DNA of 64,000 nt from Ampelocalamus luodianensis (GCA_036346255.1 CM070634.1:82153020-82217019); one strand, 5' to 3'; shown: positions 31,890-44,373, counted from the stretch's first letter. Notes: generated from the sequence alone by a model not told the origin. Program-made: numbers and translations.

Positions 31890-34800
31890 CTAATCCCAAA
31901 TGCACCCAAAATGCAATGCAACAACAAGGAGTAAGAGCATAATTAGTAATAAAGCAGTAAAGAATAGAAACTCCCCCTCACTACAATCCATAAGGACAGA
32001 CCACCCCAAGCTCTCCCCGTAGAGCTGCAAACCTCGAACTATCCAATGGCTTGGTGAAGATATCAGCCAACTGGTGGTCACTCTCCTGGCTGGAGCACTA
32101 TATCGCCTACGTACATGGTCTCTAAGGAAGTGAAAGCGGATATCAATGTGCTTGGTCCGCGAGTGTTGCACGGGTTCTTGGCAATGTTAATCGCGAGATA
32201 TTATCACAAAAGAGTGGAACATCGCGATAACTAACCCAAAGTCCCGCAAGGTCGAAGCCATCCAGAGCACTTGGCTACAGCAACTGGCTGCAGCAACGTA
32301 CTCGGCCTCTGCGGTGGACTGTGCAACACCGGACTGCTTCCTCGAAGACCAAGATACGAGAGAAGTGCCAATGAATTGGCAAGTGCGGAAGTGCTCTTCC
32401 TATCTATCCTCTGACCAAGAAAGTGCGCATCAGAGAAGGCTCTCAAGGAAAGACAGAAGAGGAAGAGTACCAGATACCATAATCAATGGTAGCTCGAAGG
32501 TACGAAGATGCGCTTCACCGCTGGCGGTGAAAACGCGAGAGAAGCTCAACGAGCGCACGCACACACGTAAAAATGTATGTCGGTCTCGAGGCGTTGAGGT
32601 ACAAGAGGAGCCAATCATGCCGCGAAACTCCTTTTGATCAATCGCTCGCCATCCTCATCCGGTCAAGATAGGTCAGAGAAGCCATGGGAGTCGACACAGC
32701 TTACCATCACTCATGTCGGCGTCTCGGAGGTCACGAGTGTACTTTCCTCGATGAAGAAAGGTACCTCCCAGTGCCTTGTCGAAAGCCAAGGAAGAAAGTC
32801 AACTCACCCATCATACTCATCTCAAACTCGGTGCTCATGACATCCGAGAACCGTGAAACAGTATGGGAAGAGCGCCAAAGATGATGTCATCCACATAAAT
32901 CGAGCGAGCAAAAGTCGGTGCCATGCCACGCGGATGAACAAGGTCTTGTCTACTTTACCCATCTCAAAACCATGACTTAACAAGTAGGACTTAAGCCTCT
33001 CATACCAAGCTCTCGGGGCTTGCTTAAGTCCATACAAAGCTTTGGAAAGCTTGAAGACATGGTTTGGGTATTTGGGGTTTTCGAAACCTGGAGGCTGTCG
33101 GACGTAGACCTCTTCCTCAATAAAGCCATTGAGAAAGGCACTCTTGACGTCCATCTGGTAAAGCTTGAAACCCTTAGAAGCTGCAAAGGCAAGCAGGATT
33201 CTAATGACTTCTAGTCTAGCTACAGGGACAAAGGTCTCCTCGAAATCTAGACCCTCAACCTGAGAGAACCCCTGAGCTACCAGTCTAGCCTTGTTCCGAA
33301 TAACCACTCCATCCTCGCTCTGCTTGTTCTTGAACACCCACTTAGTCCCAATAATATTGTGACCTCGCGGGGGCTCGACAAGCGACCAGACCTTGTTCCT
33401 CTCGAAATTTTCTAGCTCCTCATGCATGGCAAAGACCCAAGACTCATCAGAAAGGGCGTGACAAACGTCCTTGGGCTCAAAGGAGGCAACAAAGGCAGAA
33501 TGGAGACAGAATTGAGAAAAGCCAGACTTAGAGCGTGTGACACGCTCGAAGAGGTCTCCAATCATCTGCTCTGAAGGATGTCTTTTCTGGATATGTCGGG
33601 GAGGTACTGGATGAGGAGAAGAAGTGACCTCTACCTCGTGTGCAGACGAGGTAGGAACAGAGCCACTAGCTCCGGAGGAAACAGTAGGTAAGGGCTGATC
33701 ACCTCGAGGTGCCGTGGAAGAAGGCATCTCAAGGGGAGGATGAGGAGCTGGACCAGGTAAACAACCATCGTCTCCATCGTCCTCATCATCCACAAAGATG
33801 GTCTCGGACTGCTCTAAAGAACCTGAGATATCTGGCCTAGTCCCCGGACTGGCCTCATCAAAGGTCACCTCGCAGGTCTCTACCAACTTGCTAGACTCGC
33901 AGTTCCAGACCCTATAAGCCCGCGAAGAAGTCGAGTAGCCTAGAAAGATACCGTCACAAGAACGTGACTCGAACTTGTCTAGGTTCCCAGACTTCAGAAT
34001 AAAGCACTTGCAACCAAACACGCGAAAATGAGAGACGCTGGGCTTTCGCCCGTATCTCAGCTCATAAGAAGTGCGGTGCAAGAGTGCCCGAAGAAAAACT
34101 CGATTTGAAACATGGCACACGGTCGCAATGGCTTCAGCCCAGAACTTCCTCGGTGTAGAGTACTCATCAAGCATCGTCCTGGCCATCTCGACCAAGGTAC
34201 GGTTCTTCCTCTCCACAACGCCATTCTGCTGAGGGACGTATGGAGAAGAGAACTGGTGCTCTACACCTGTCTCACCACAGAAACTCTCAAAGTAGGAATT
34301 CTTGAACTCCGTGCCATTGTCACTGCGGATCGCTCGTAAGGCACCTGGAAGCTCAACAGAAAGCCTACTAAAAAGACCTCGGAAATGTGAAAACGTCTCA
34401 TCCTTCGAGGCTAAGAAAAACACCCAAGAATACCTCGAGAAGTCATCGACCACAACAAGAACATACCACTTCCTCCTGTGATCAGACTCAAATTGGTCCA
34501 ACTATGTCCATGTGGAGCGGTTGTCTGGTGCATCGGTCATAATAATCGTGGACCGGAGGGTGAGCGGCAACCATCTTGCCGTACGGCATGGAGCGCAAAC
34601 AAGATCTTTGACCATCTTGAGTTTTGGCGGACCACGAATGAGATCGTGGCGCTAACTTTCGGTCAAATGGTCAAATCCAATATGACCAAGTCTCCTATGC
34701 CAGAAAGAGAGATCGCGGGACTCAGAAGCAACTAAACACCTGAGAGGATCGCCAGAAGACTCAGCAAACTCAGCACTAAAGATCCTCCCATAACGAGAAA

Positions 34801-35133
34801 TCCTGCAAACCAGACTACCCGAAGAATCAAGAATTTTGCAATTGTTTTTCTTAAAGCTCACCTCGAAACCGTCATCGGTGGTGATAAACCAAAGCAAATT
34901 GTCTTTGCAGACTTACTAACTGTGGCAACATCTTTCAAAATGAAAGAATCATTCACGCGCACGCACCTTTGGCGATGACGCGCCGGATGAAGCATCTCCA
35001 AGGTGATCTTCTCATCACCTGGAGCACGGACTAGGGAAGAAAACCAACAAGAATCTCCGGTCATGTGTCGAGAACACCCGGAGTCGACAAACCAAACCTT
35101 TCCCTTCCCTGCCCGGCGAACCTGAGTCAACAA
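31890..35133 (-). pseudogene. Sirevirus pol: protease, integrase, RT, RNase H; broken
   Basis: Protease: WFVDSGCSRHMTG near 35095-35060 carries the catalytic DSG. Integrase: the HHCC start (FWHRRLGHIGFDH) at about 34700-34660, then an open frame of 559 codons (34501-32822) with the DDE core (VVVDDFS, SDNGTEF, QQNGVVERKN at residues 17-23, 60-66, 91-100). Reverse transcriptase: residues about 352-525 of the same frame (WVFKNKQSEDGVV, YQMDVKSAFLNGFIEEEVYV, ALYGLKQAPRAWY). A frameshift near 32925 then puts the catalytic IYVDD (32886-32900) in another frame. RNase H pieces lie at about 32340-32150 (STAEAEY-type motif) and end with SRTKHIDIRFHFLRDHV near 32160-32100. The enzymes would process, copy and insert the element. 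As read, it is dead. Confidence 0.92.
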
Positions 35134-35704
35134 GAGAGTAAAGTCTCAGCACTGGGGTAAATCAACAGTGATTTTGGCACCCAATACTGAGTAACATGTC
35201 GAGCAGATGAGATAGTCAAGCACGACTGACCTCTATCTACCCTACGCTCTCTATCACTCAAAGCAGAAGGTCTATGAGCAGACCTGAAGCTGTTGCTAGG
35301 TCCGACTGCTACTAGAGAGCGAGTCGGAACACCGGCAACAAGCTGATCACGCCGCGAGTAGCTATCTCGATGGAGAAAACAGGATCTACCCTCAGGACGG
35401 CGGAAGTCACGACCAGGAGCATATCGAGGACAAAAACCAGAAAACTCAGTAAAACCGAGTCCTCGATACTGCCCAAACACAGACTCAACAGTCCTAGACC
35501 TCGTGTTGGTCCTAGGTGCACTCAAGGTCCGGGCCGACCACGAATCGCCTAAGAGACTCAACACGGTCTCTACGCGATCTTGGCGCGCTGAAGCATCGAT
35601 CAGCAGTGTGTCAATCCTTCCGGCGAGAAGGTGCGGTGATACTTACCCTCGAGAGGTAGAAGTAGCACGGGAGGCTTCGCCGAGAGGTCAAGCGATGGGT
35701 GGAA

Positions 35705-38008
35705 TCACCTTCGCCGAAATCCCTCGACATAGCCCGCCGACTTAAATTGGACTTTCTCGGTTCTGGGCTTAGTCTTGATCACACCTGGTGCTATGGGTCT
35801 AAGCACGGCAGGTGGATGCTTCCTTATGTCCTCATAAAAGTCATATCCTAGACCTTGATTAAGTCTGCAGATCTTAGATTGGTCTAGAATAAGATTGAGC
35901 TTCTTCTTGCCTCCTACAAATCTCTCGAGAGTGTTCATAAGGTACTGGCACTCCCGAAAGAGAGAGGTGCAAGAAGAGCAGGGGGAAGAAGAGACAACAG
36001 AAGGTAAGGGAGCAGAAGAAGAACCAACAGTAGAGGAAAGAATGGCTTGTGCACACACAGCCGACTCTGAGGGGACAGTCCTACTACTAGCAAGTTGGTT
36101 CGCGTCTCTAGGCGTCTCACCCTTACCCTGGGGGTTCTCCCCCACACCATCAATCACATTACAAGCACAATGTGGCTTCTCTAGAAGGTCCTTAGTTAGC
36201 TTCACACATTTCTCATCCAAAGCAATTAAGTCAGATTTTAGTTTGTTGCAATTAATGCATGGTGAGCTAACAGGGTCCTTAGAAGCAAACTGAGCCAACT
36301 TCCTATCATGATCAATCATATCTTGAAACTGTTTAGAGACAGCTTCAAGTTCAGCAGTTAACTTAGGACAGTTCAAGCATGAATCAATCGGCTCAAGTAA
36401 AGAAGCTTGTATTTCAACAATTTTATGATCTGCCCGTTTTAAGTTCATCTTCAAGTTATTGCAATTTTCACAAGACTTGGGTAGATCAAGGAGCATGGCA
36501 CAAGGTCCTCTAGCAGCAATATCCTTATCCTCACATGAGGTGAGAGAAGTAGTCTCATCAGTAGTAAGTAGGGTAACAGCCATCCTACTCAACTCTAACT
36601 CAGCAAGCAGACTAACATTCTTCACCTTAACAATATCAAGTTCGGAGGACACACTATCATGCGAGGTCCTTAGTTTCTCCATGTCACCCAATAGAGCACA
36701 GCATGTATCACAATCATCACGGGAGGGAGCAGATGTAAGTGAGGTAAGCTCCGTGATAGTCTATCTACTTCCTTCTCTAACTCAAGTACACCTAGCCTAG
36801 CTCTAGCATGAAAACCACCTAGCTTAAGAAAAGCATGATTGAGCTGGTCGTAGGTGGGGCATACCTCGTCCGAGTCGAGTACACCATTGTCGCTCGATTC
36901 GCCCGAGGGCCATGAAGCACATGCCGAGAAGTCGTTGCCACCATCCTTGGGCTCTTGGTCACCCGTCCGTCGTCGTCGCTCCATCCTTCCACCTCGGCCG
37001 AGGTCGAGGTCGTCGGCGCGGTGAGGACGCGGAAGAAGAGCTTCTTGGCTTTGCCAAAGTTGCGGAACTTCTTCTTGCCTTGTGCAGAGCCGAGGCTTCT
37101 TGTTGCGGTTCTTGTCGGTGTAGTCGTTCTTGCCCGAACCGCCATAGTCGTTCTTGCCTTTTTCCGGCTTGAGGCGGTTGCCGAATGTGGTTGGGGCCAC
37201 CACACTCGAAGCAAATCACCGGTCCTCCTCTCTTCTCGCCCTCCTCCCTTGTAAGCATGGGAGAATCTTGAGCAAGAAGGGCCGCTACTCATCCGCAAGT
37301 CGCTCTAACCGATCATCGCTTATGTCACGAGAGCGAGCAAGGAGAATCCACAAAGAGAATCGAAGAAGAGGAACCGAAGCCAACGTGGATCGGTGACCAA
37401 AGCCATCGATCGTGACTTCGACTTACGAGACAACGTCAATCTCGTGAGTCTTGAGGCGCGATCTACAAGTCAAGAGTCAAGGTCGAGAGGTCTGCTGCGT
37501 GTCCTTGATGGTGGTCACTTTCATCTCCCAAACACGCAGATCAAGTGCGCGAGCATCGACGGCGTTGTCCGAGTCGGGTATGTAAGACCGACCGCCGAGG
37601 TGCTCAAGATTTTGTGAAATCGCGAAAAGCACTCGCCTAGGGACTCACCAAAGAAGCATCTCGAATTTGTTGTATTCGCTGAACAGATCCTGTCGAACCG
37701 TCTTGATCCGGGTGGTGCCCTCATGGTATCGCCGAGGTCACCCGGATGTCGAGGCGGACGACAGTGAGATATGCGGTCAAACTCGCTACAACTCAAACCA
37801 CGGATGATGATGTTCCTTGCCTTTGCATTCGCCTCAACATCGACCATGTTCCGGCATTGATGTTCTCATCGGCAGAACAACGAATCGCACCTTGACCTTC
37901 CGCGGATGGCATACCCACAGGCTCGGATGTATGTCTCCATTCGGCTCTTCCGGAAGGGTAATCGTTGCCATCAGCGGGCGGCTTGGTCAAGTACTTGTCC
38001 GTCGCCAT
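35705..38008 (-). pseudogene. Sirevirus gag, frameshifted
   Basis: Starts at 38008 (MATDKYLTKPPADGND), 43 bp after the primer site. The gag core pieces NIIIRGLSCSEFDRISHC and ECFSRFHKIL (37847-37521) are in different frames. A zinc knuckle CFECGGPNH near 37205 lacks its last Cys because of a small deletion. The last part (36691-35705) is a long open frame of 328 residues with a probable coiled coil and spaced CxxC pairs (SCENC, SCLNC, PCINC at about residues 73-77, 104-108, 144-148), then a Ser-rich linker and a basic C-terminus. Gag builds the particle; the coiled-coil extension is typical of Sireviruses, some of which bind dynein-light-chain-like proteins (family knowledge, not visible here). 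Several indels make the product non-functional. Confidence 0.85.
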
Positions 38009-38050
38009 GGCTCTTGAGACCGGTTAAGATCTATTGATTAGAGCTAACCG

Positions 38051-38063
38051 GCTCTGATACCAA
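38051..38063 (-). other. Sirevirus primer binding site
   Basis: Minus-strand TGGTATCAGAGCC, a perfect match to the usual site for initiator tRNA-Met, two bases after the 5' LTR end. It fixes the element's orientation. Confidence 0.92.
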
Positions 38064-38065
38064 TT

Positions 38066-39973
38066 GTTGGACCGAAATGGCGACTAGAGGGGGGGTGAAT
38101 AGGAGCACAAACTCTTTTTGTCTCCAAATCAAATTCAATACGAATATCACTCCAATAGCTATGAAAGCTATGAAGATCAATCAATCAAGCACAGCGGAAG
38201 ACTTGTATTGAATCCAATCAAAACCCCAAAAGAAATGACCACAAACACAAGAAGACAGCCTGATGAACAGTACTCGAAAGTACAGTGGTCGATGAACAGT
38301 ACTAGTAGCTTGTACTCGAAAATGAACAGTGCTCGAAAGAGTAGTATTCGAAAGCTACAGTGTCTTGCTACAGTACTCGTAGCAAGAACTCGAAATGAAT
38401 AGCACTCGATGCTACAGTACTCGATAAAAGAATAGAGCTCGAAATGAATAGTACTGATGCTCACGATTTGTAGCTACAATTAATGTACTCGCATGCTCGT
38501 AGCTAGCACTCGAAATGGACAAGAACTCGATGCTACAGTACTCGTATCAAGAACCTGAATTTCAGCGCGATTTCGAGATCGAAAATAGATCTAACTTTTG
38601 CTCCACAACTCCAAACTTCATGAAACTTAACACACACCTTCTCAAAGATGTCACGAACCTATTCCATGCAACGATCGTCAAGATCCTTGCTAAAGTTCCT
38701 ATCTTTTTCAGTTTGAACGAAGGGTGCTTCAAAACCGAGTCAAAATCGAAATATGATCTAAAGACTTGCTCGTGGGTGATTGATGATCAAGAAGATCCTA
38801 GATGTGTTCCCACATGTCACAGCAAGCTAGATCAAGAAAGGAAATCAAGCAAAAGCTCCCAACACAAAATCTCTATAATCAACCCAAAAGGGAGAACGAA
38901 GAACAGAGAGAACAGAGAGCAAGAACAGAGGAAAACTTCAGATTTCCATTCATTGAATCAAGAGAAAAATACAAAGAGATACATCCCCATACGCATGGAC
39001 ATTCGAACACGGAAGATTACAAGCTCGTCAAACCAATCTCTCCCTCTCTAACTCAAGAATACAACCCATACATGCTTGAGAGGAGATGATACACAGTCTC
39101 TCAAGAGACCAACGAAGGGGACACAGAGGGAATACAACTCTGCTTCTCCCAACAACTCTCAACCACTAAAGCACAAGCCAAAGCGACTCTACGGTCTTTT
39201 GACTAAAGGAAACCCTAAAATCCCTTGAAGTGTTCACTGGGGCTTGCAGCCCCTCCAACCTATTTATAGCCCATGGCTAACGGGTCTCCACCCCGTTACG
39301 CCCGCTAAGTCCACCGAAGCCCGCTCCCACTTGTGCAGCCTTGCGAAATTCCCGTTTCGCCCCTCCTGCACCTTCCGAGAAGCTTCCTCGCTCCTTGTCT
39401 CGCACGCCTCGCAACCACCTCGAGTCCACGTCGTCTCCGACACATCCCGACCGTTCTGACCTCAGCGCCACCTGCGCCTAGTCCGGTCCACCGTGTCTCG
39501 CCACGACTTCACCCGATGTTCTTCCGAAAGCTTCGCGCCTTGTCTCGCCCGACTCGCAACCACCTCGAGTCCACGTCGTCTTCGACACATCCTGACCGTT
39601 CTGACCTCAGCGCCACCTGCGCCTAGTCCGGTCCACCGTGTCTCTCCACGACTTCACCCGATGTCCTGCAGTCACACAGACAAGAAACACATCAACTAGC
39701 ACCGCTCGATACATGAAAGCATAATTACCATCATACTTACCATGTCGAAGTCCAAACCTGTCGAACACACAAAATATGCAACCTAATCCCGTACGACCAA
39801 GTTTGACCAAAGTCCGACCGAGCCCGATTGCGCCACGCAACGACTCGACTCCGAACCACCCAAACCAAACTCGACTTAGATCGAGTCCGATTGCACCACG
39901 CAACGACTCGACTTATCTAAACCAATGTCAATTACTCATCACACACATGGGATAACCTCCACATGGTCTCTCA
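38066..39973 (-). repeat. Sirevirus 5' LTR (right copy)
   Basis: 1908 bp, minus orientation, ending in GGTCCAACA beside the primer site at 38051-38063. It has the same subrepeats as the left copy. It differs mainly at 38250-38345 and 38455-38512, in the tandem CAGTACTCG region. Confidence 0.93.
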
Positions 39974-41162
39974 AAAAGAACATAAGAGGGAGGTGGTGCT
40001 CGGGCATGCGGCGACCGGCGGTGCAGCGGCGCCGGGCGACCGACAAAATGGGTCGGCGACGTCCTGGGGATGCGAGGGGAGGTGGCGGCGTGGGCGTAGC
40101 TGCACGGCGGCGGCGGCGACGCACGGGCACGTGGAGGGGCGGCGCTCCAACAGCGGGCCATGGGGGGTCTGGGGAGCACGTTGGGCCGCTCGAGACGGCC
40201 AGAGGGAGTCCGTGGAGGCGGGGCGACGGAGAGATGGTGGTGGTGGCGGTGGCGCTCCACGACCACAAATCGGTCGATCCGAGGTGGGGGATGGCTAGCA
40301 TGAAGTCGGGAACACGATGTGACGCGACCAATTCCTTAAGAAGTGTACCAGAGAGGGAGATCGAGGCGAAAGCGACGTGGCTGGACTTGAGGAAGAAGGC
40401 GGCGGCGTCACGCGTTCCGGCCAAACGGAGGGGAGATAGACGACGAGGCTTGAGGCAAAACGAAGAGGGAAGCAAGGGACACACGATGCTCACTTACAGG
40501 GTGAAGACGGGGAGTGAAGCGACAGGAACGAGCGCAGAATTCGGGCGGCTGTTTCGGTCGGCATTAACTGGCGACGGGAAACTGCAAGGAAAATTGAATG
40601 CTTAAACTTTGAAGGCGAGCATTGATGATGGCACGTCGTGGGTGCCACAGGGTCACGACGTGGGCGGCGCGGGCGGGATGGGTGTAGGTGGGAGCGTGCA
40701 CAACGGTGCCGGGTGCGGCGCGACGCGGCTTGGGCGGCGTCTCGAGCGAGGCTCGGGGCCGAGGGCAGGTGCGGTCGGGGAGCCGGGCGGGGCAGGCGCA
40801 TGGTGCTAGAGCGGTCAGGAGCCGAGCAAAGAGCAGAGGTAGAGGAGCCGGGTGAAAGAAGAAAGAAAGAAAAGAAAAAGAAAGAAAGAAAAGGACCAGG
40901 AAAGAAAAAATAAAAAGAAATCCGAATTTCAGAAAATAAAATAAATTGAGAGAAAATCAAAGAAAAAATTATTAAATTCCTTGGAACCTAAAGAACTTGA
41001 ATAAAACAATTTTGAATTTGATTGAAGTTTCTTTTAATCATTTAAAAATGTTTTCATTTTTTTCTTCTGAAATTTCAATTTAAGCTTTAATTAATTCAAT
41101 AAATTCAAATGGTTCCTTTATTTTAAAAACTTTAGAAAAATCTCTAAAATTGGGATGTTACC

Positions 41163-41357
41163 GCAGTCTTTCTCCTGCACAAGAGAAAACACCAGTGAGA
41201 GTTTCGTCATTTTTCAGTTCTTAAGTTCCTTTTAGACCACTAAAGAAAACCTAAAACCAGCTGTTGAAGTATAAGTGAATTGTCTGTCTTTCCTCATCAA
41301 CTTAAGTTTTTGGGTGAATTGGTTGGCACATGCAACTCAATATGGTATCAGAGCCAA
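41163..41357 (+). mobile_element. Copia-type LTR end and primer site, remnant
   Basis: A perfect TGGTATCAGAGCC at 41343-41355 follows a CA end (GGCACATGCAACTCA at about 41340) and is trailed by GGTCTTGAGTTCAAGACCC, a combination common after grass copia-type LTRs. Only about 180 bp of LTR is left, cut by the gypsy LTR edge at 41162. No internal coding region follows. Confidence 0.6.
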
Positions 41358-41399
41358 TAGGTCTTGAGTTCAAGACCCGGCTGACGCAATTAAGAAAAT

Positions 41400-43455
41400 A
41401 ATTACTGCCCATTTATATTCCACGCGAATTTAAGGGGTTTTTTGGAACACGCGAATTTTACAAAAGGTTATTCCTTTTGCCTGTAGCCCTTGAACGAAAC
41501 TACCGGATTCTCTCCAACTGTTCTGATCGGTTCTACCATTCCAAACCGAACGAAAAATGCAGGGATGGCTCTGATTCCATCTTCATCACAAGTATAGCCG
41601 CGCCAAAAATGCGTTGGTTCGGTAGCAATGCGTTTTCTGAAAAGTCCACTCTGAGCAGGAGGGACAATATCACCCTGCACTCTGCTCCACATCGCAAATA
41701 GCAAAAGTTTTAAATATCCTTGTCCTTGCTTTCTTCTGCACGCAGACAAACATGAGCTGTTGAGGCCATGTATATAACTGAATCTTCATCAGTGACCCGG
41801 GCTCCCTGCCGATCCCCACCGACTCTAACAAATCCAAGTTGCTTCGCGATCTCCACAACCTTTTTGGTTGCTCCCATCGTCTTGGCACAGGACAATCATT
41901 CATCCTACATGAGTTCTTGTTCTTGCCCTGCCAAGATAGACGGTGTTCGGTTTCATGGCCCCAGAGACTACACTTTCAAGCCCAAAAGTTTTGGTTACAG
42001 TTTTATTGGCCCTTCACCAAGTTTGGCCGTGATTTGGCAAGGAAATAAACTGAAGAGTGTGTTGGTCTCCTGAATTAGGTTGAACTATTGGTCGCAAACA
42101 CAACCTGAGCTACAGTATGCGGCAGCTGAGCTATGAACTTAAACATAACGGGGGAATTTTGGAGTTTCACTTATTTCTGCAAAATTCTTGCGATCCAAAC
42201 ATGCCCTAAATTGTTACTGCCCTGTTTTTATTTTTGCGATGAGTACTGCTCTTCGTCTACATCTTATAAGTATTACTGTTCTTTTCTTACCATTGTTTGG
42301 CATTGTGGCGGTTTTTCAAAAGCACCTATATCTTCCTACTTTTTGGATATAATAATTAGTCCAATTCACCTCTTTTAGAGCCACAATAGCAAAATTTTAC
42401 TAAAATTAGTAACTATTCTCCTACTCAAAGTTGTTAGGATCAGGATCCTATATATGCAGGATCATTTTCATGTTAGTAGGACCAGGATCGATCGTAAGAT
42501 CGTACCTCGAAAATCATTGATCTGTAGCTTGCAAGACCCGAGCCATTATTTTATAATCATGATCCTACGCAGGATCAGAATCAGCAACATATATACTTCG
42601 ACGCAGCATAATACACATAACGCAACAACAGCTACGTACAAACCAGCTCCAAGTAACTACGGATAAGAACAAAGCCTGAATAAGGGGATGCATAGGAACC
42701 ACAGGACGTGGCCCGCGGTAAGAAGTGGAGCATTCGCCATTGACTCCATGACGCACATACGTTGAATAGTCCACCGGGATCGGTAGGGAATGTGGCTCAG
42801 GTCCCTGACGATCCGTCGCATTCACGGCATCATATCACGCCGCGGCATCCATCGCTCTCGGTCTTGAAGTAAGAGGGCGGCGCTGCCTTTGACGAATCGA
42901 CACGCCCGGTGCGGCCACGCCTCCGAACCCGGTTGCTCGGTTTCACACCTTGCACTCTCCGGCGCCTTCCGCGAGCCGCCAACTGACCCGTCGGTCCTCC
43001 GTGCGTCGCAGAGAGTTCGCATTGAATTTCTGTTGACAAAAAAGTTTAACCTAATTTGTTCGTGCGCACAGTCACGCTCATGAATTTTGTAGAAAACCCC
43101 ACATCTAATGAAGGTGAATGTTTCCTTCTCTACGATCTCGAGCATCAAAAGTCATCCATAATGGTGGCTTCCGATTGCCCCCCTCCTCGTCCTCTCGGTT
43201 TTTACCGCCGTGAGTGGTGCAACGCAAGAACCGCAACTTCATCTCACAAAATCCTTTCCCGGCTTCCGATCCCCCATACCCATCCTCTCGGTTTCTACGG
43301 TCGTGAGTGGTGCAACACGAGAACCACGATGCAGGCTAGGCGTGGCGACATGGCAGAGGGTGGTACAACACAGGCCGAGTATTGCGGCGGACCGAGAGCG
43401 CGGTGTAGGCCAAGTAGCATCGCGGCGGAGCCGAGGCCAGCCACAACAGCTCGAT
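41400..43455. other. Unassigned; possible decayed exon fragments
   Basis: On the minus strand two overlapping frames (41895-41710 and 41749-41468) have protein-like composition but no recognised domain. A minus-strand frame at 42825-42565 starts MNATDRQGPEPHSLPIP, also unrecognised. 42427-42575 is rich in GGATC/GATCC motifs in both orientations. 42700-43450 is G+C-rich, with a roughly 95-bp imperfect direct repeat (TCTCGGTTTTACCGCCGTGAGTGG-like near 43192 and 43287). No gene can be supported. Confidence 0.35.
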
Positions 43456-43463
43456 GTGCTAGG

Positions 43464-44365
43464 CAGTGCCGGATCTAGGATTTTCAGAATGAATGTTCAG
43501 AGTTACAAAATATTGTTCAATGTAAAACATAAAGGTGTGAATAGCAAAAAAAAAAAACAACAACAAAGTATACATTGTTCTTATTAGAGACAACATCTTA
43601 AATAATTTAGAGAAATTATAACAATAATTAAGAAAATTATAATCTAACTCAACGTTCCTTCATGGTTTGGAAGCGAGATATGATGTTATCGTCCTTAACT
43701 TGCACAAAAAAAAAAATCTCGCTCAAGAAATATAATAAAACAATCATTCAAGTATTGCTCCCCATATTATTCCTTAGCTTATTCTTCACATAATTCATCG
43801 AAGAAAATACTCTCAACACTAGCAGTTGCTGCCGGAAGAGTCGACACCAATTTGAGAATCAACCACGGGGCTGCCCTGCCGCTCGCCGTGTGCCGCTCCT
43901 TGCGACTGCACTGCCACTTGCGCTGGTGGCTGCTCGGCGCTCGCCCGCTGTGGCGCTCCCTGCCCCACTGGTTGCCGCCGTCATGACCCGTTGGCCGACG
44001 CCGGCAACACACCCTCCATCCTGGCTCACCGCTCGCTCGCTGACTGCTCCCTGCCAGCCTGCGCTGCGCCTGCCATCTACATCGCGTCGGGTGTCGCCGC
44101 CACCGATAGACCGAGAGAGTGCGAGAGAAGTTAGGGCGTGGCCGTGGGTGTGGACTTGGCCTGGCCACTTGGGCTAGGTTGTGATGTTTCCAGTTGGGCC
44201 GCGTGGGGATAGAGCAAGATTGGGAGGAGTGGGTGGGGCGGGCCGAAATAGACTGGATATTGAAATACGTATTTTTGAGCCCACTTATTAGATATGCACC
44301 TAATATACCTATTATATACTAGGTGTACATTTGTACACCCATGTCTTATACTGGATCCGCCCCTG
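43464..44365 (-). mobile_element. hAT-superfamily deletion derivative, 8-bp target duplication
   Basis: 902 bp with terminal inverted repeats CAGTGCCGGATCTAG (left) and CAGGGGCGGATCCAG (right, read inward). It is flanked by the exact 8-bp duplication GTGCTAGG at 43456-43463 and 44366-44373; the 8-bp length is diagnostic for hAT. It keeps the end of a transposase on the minus strand, but most of the transposase is missing and replaced by a G+C-rich stretch (43870-44130) of unclear origin. Confidence 0.92.
43640..43860 (-). pseudogene. hAT transposase C-terminal dimerisation region, remnant
   Basis: In one minus-strand frame the order is LVSTLPAATASVESIF, two in-frame TAA codons, YGEQYLNDCFIIFLERD, then DDNIISRFQTMKER and a stop. 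This is the C-terminus of hAT transposases (PF05699-like, the type seen with TTF-type zinc fingers), which mediates dimerisation. The catalytic core upstream is gone. Confidence 0.8.
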
Positions 44366-44373
44366 GTGCTAGG

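Larger units (their letters stand above)
28344..39973 (-). mobile_element. Sirevirus-type Ty1/copia retrotransposon, full length, degenerate
   Basis: 11,630 bp bounded by two LTRs (28344-30241 and 38066-39973) with TG...CA ends. The 5-bp target duplication AAAAG lies at 28339-28343 and 39974-39978. On the minus strand the order is LTR, primer site, gag, protease, integrase, reverse transcriptase, RNase H, a 1.6-kb non-coding spacer, polypurine tract, LTR. The order integrase before reverse transcriptase defines Ty1/copia. The long Cys-rich coiled-coil gag extension and the long 3' spacer point to the Sirevirus lineage. Small indels break gag and pol, so it cannot move by itself. It inserted into a gypsy LTR. 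Confidence 0.95.
26528..41162 (-). mobile_element. Ty3/gypsy-type LTR, minus strand, interrupted by a Sirevirus
   Basis: Two parts, 39974-41162 and about 26528-28343, together about 3 kb, make one LTR of the TGTAACATC family on the minus strand. The right edge reads GTAACATCCCAATTTTAGAG on the minus strand. The left edge (CTGTGTATTCTGAATTAG, then TCATGATCAGTAGCTAACTC) parallels the 3' end of the LTR at 60820 and, in reverse, that at 15000-15063. The G+C-rich island is at 39990-40830. The two parts are joined by the AAAAG duplicated on insertion of the Sirevirus. I found no matching target duplication for the outer element. The 26528 boundary is approximate. Confidence 0.75.

Noticed and set aside
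39925..40605. 226-codon G+C-rich plus-strand frame with Gly/Arg-rich product
   Set aside because: Part of the gypsy LTR island; similar open frames exist on the other strand and there is no domain.
41468..41895. Two overlapping minus-strand frames of protein-like composition
   Set aside because: No recognisable motif and no consistent splice model; kept only as a note in the unassigned region.
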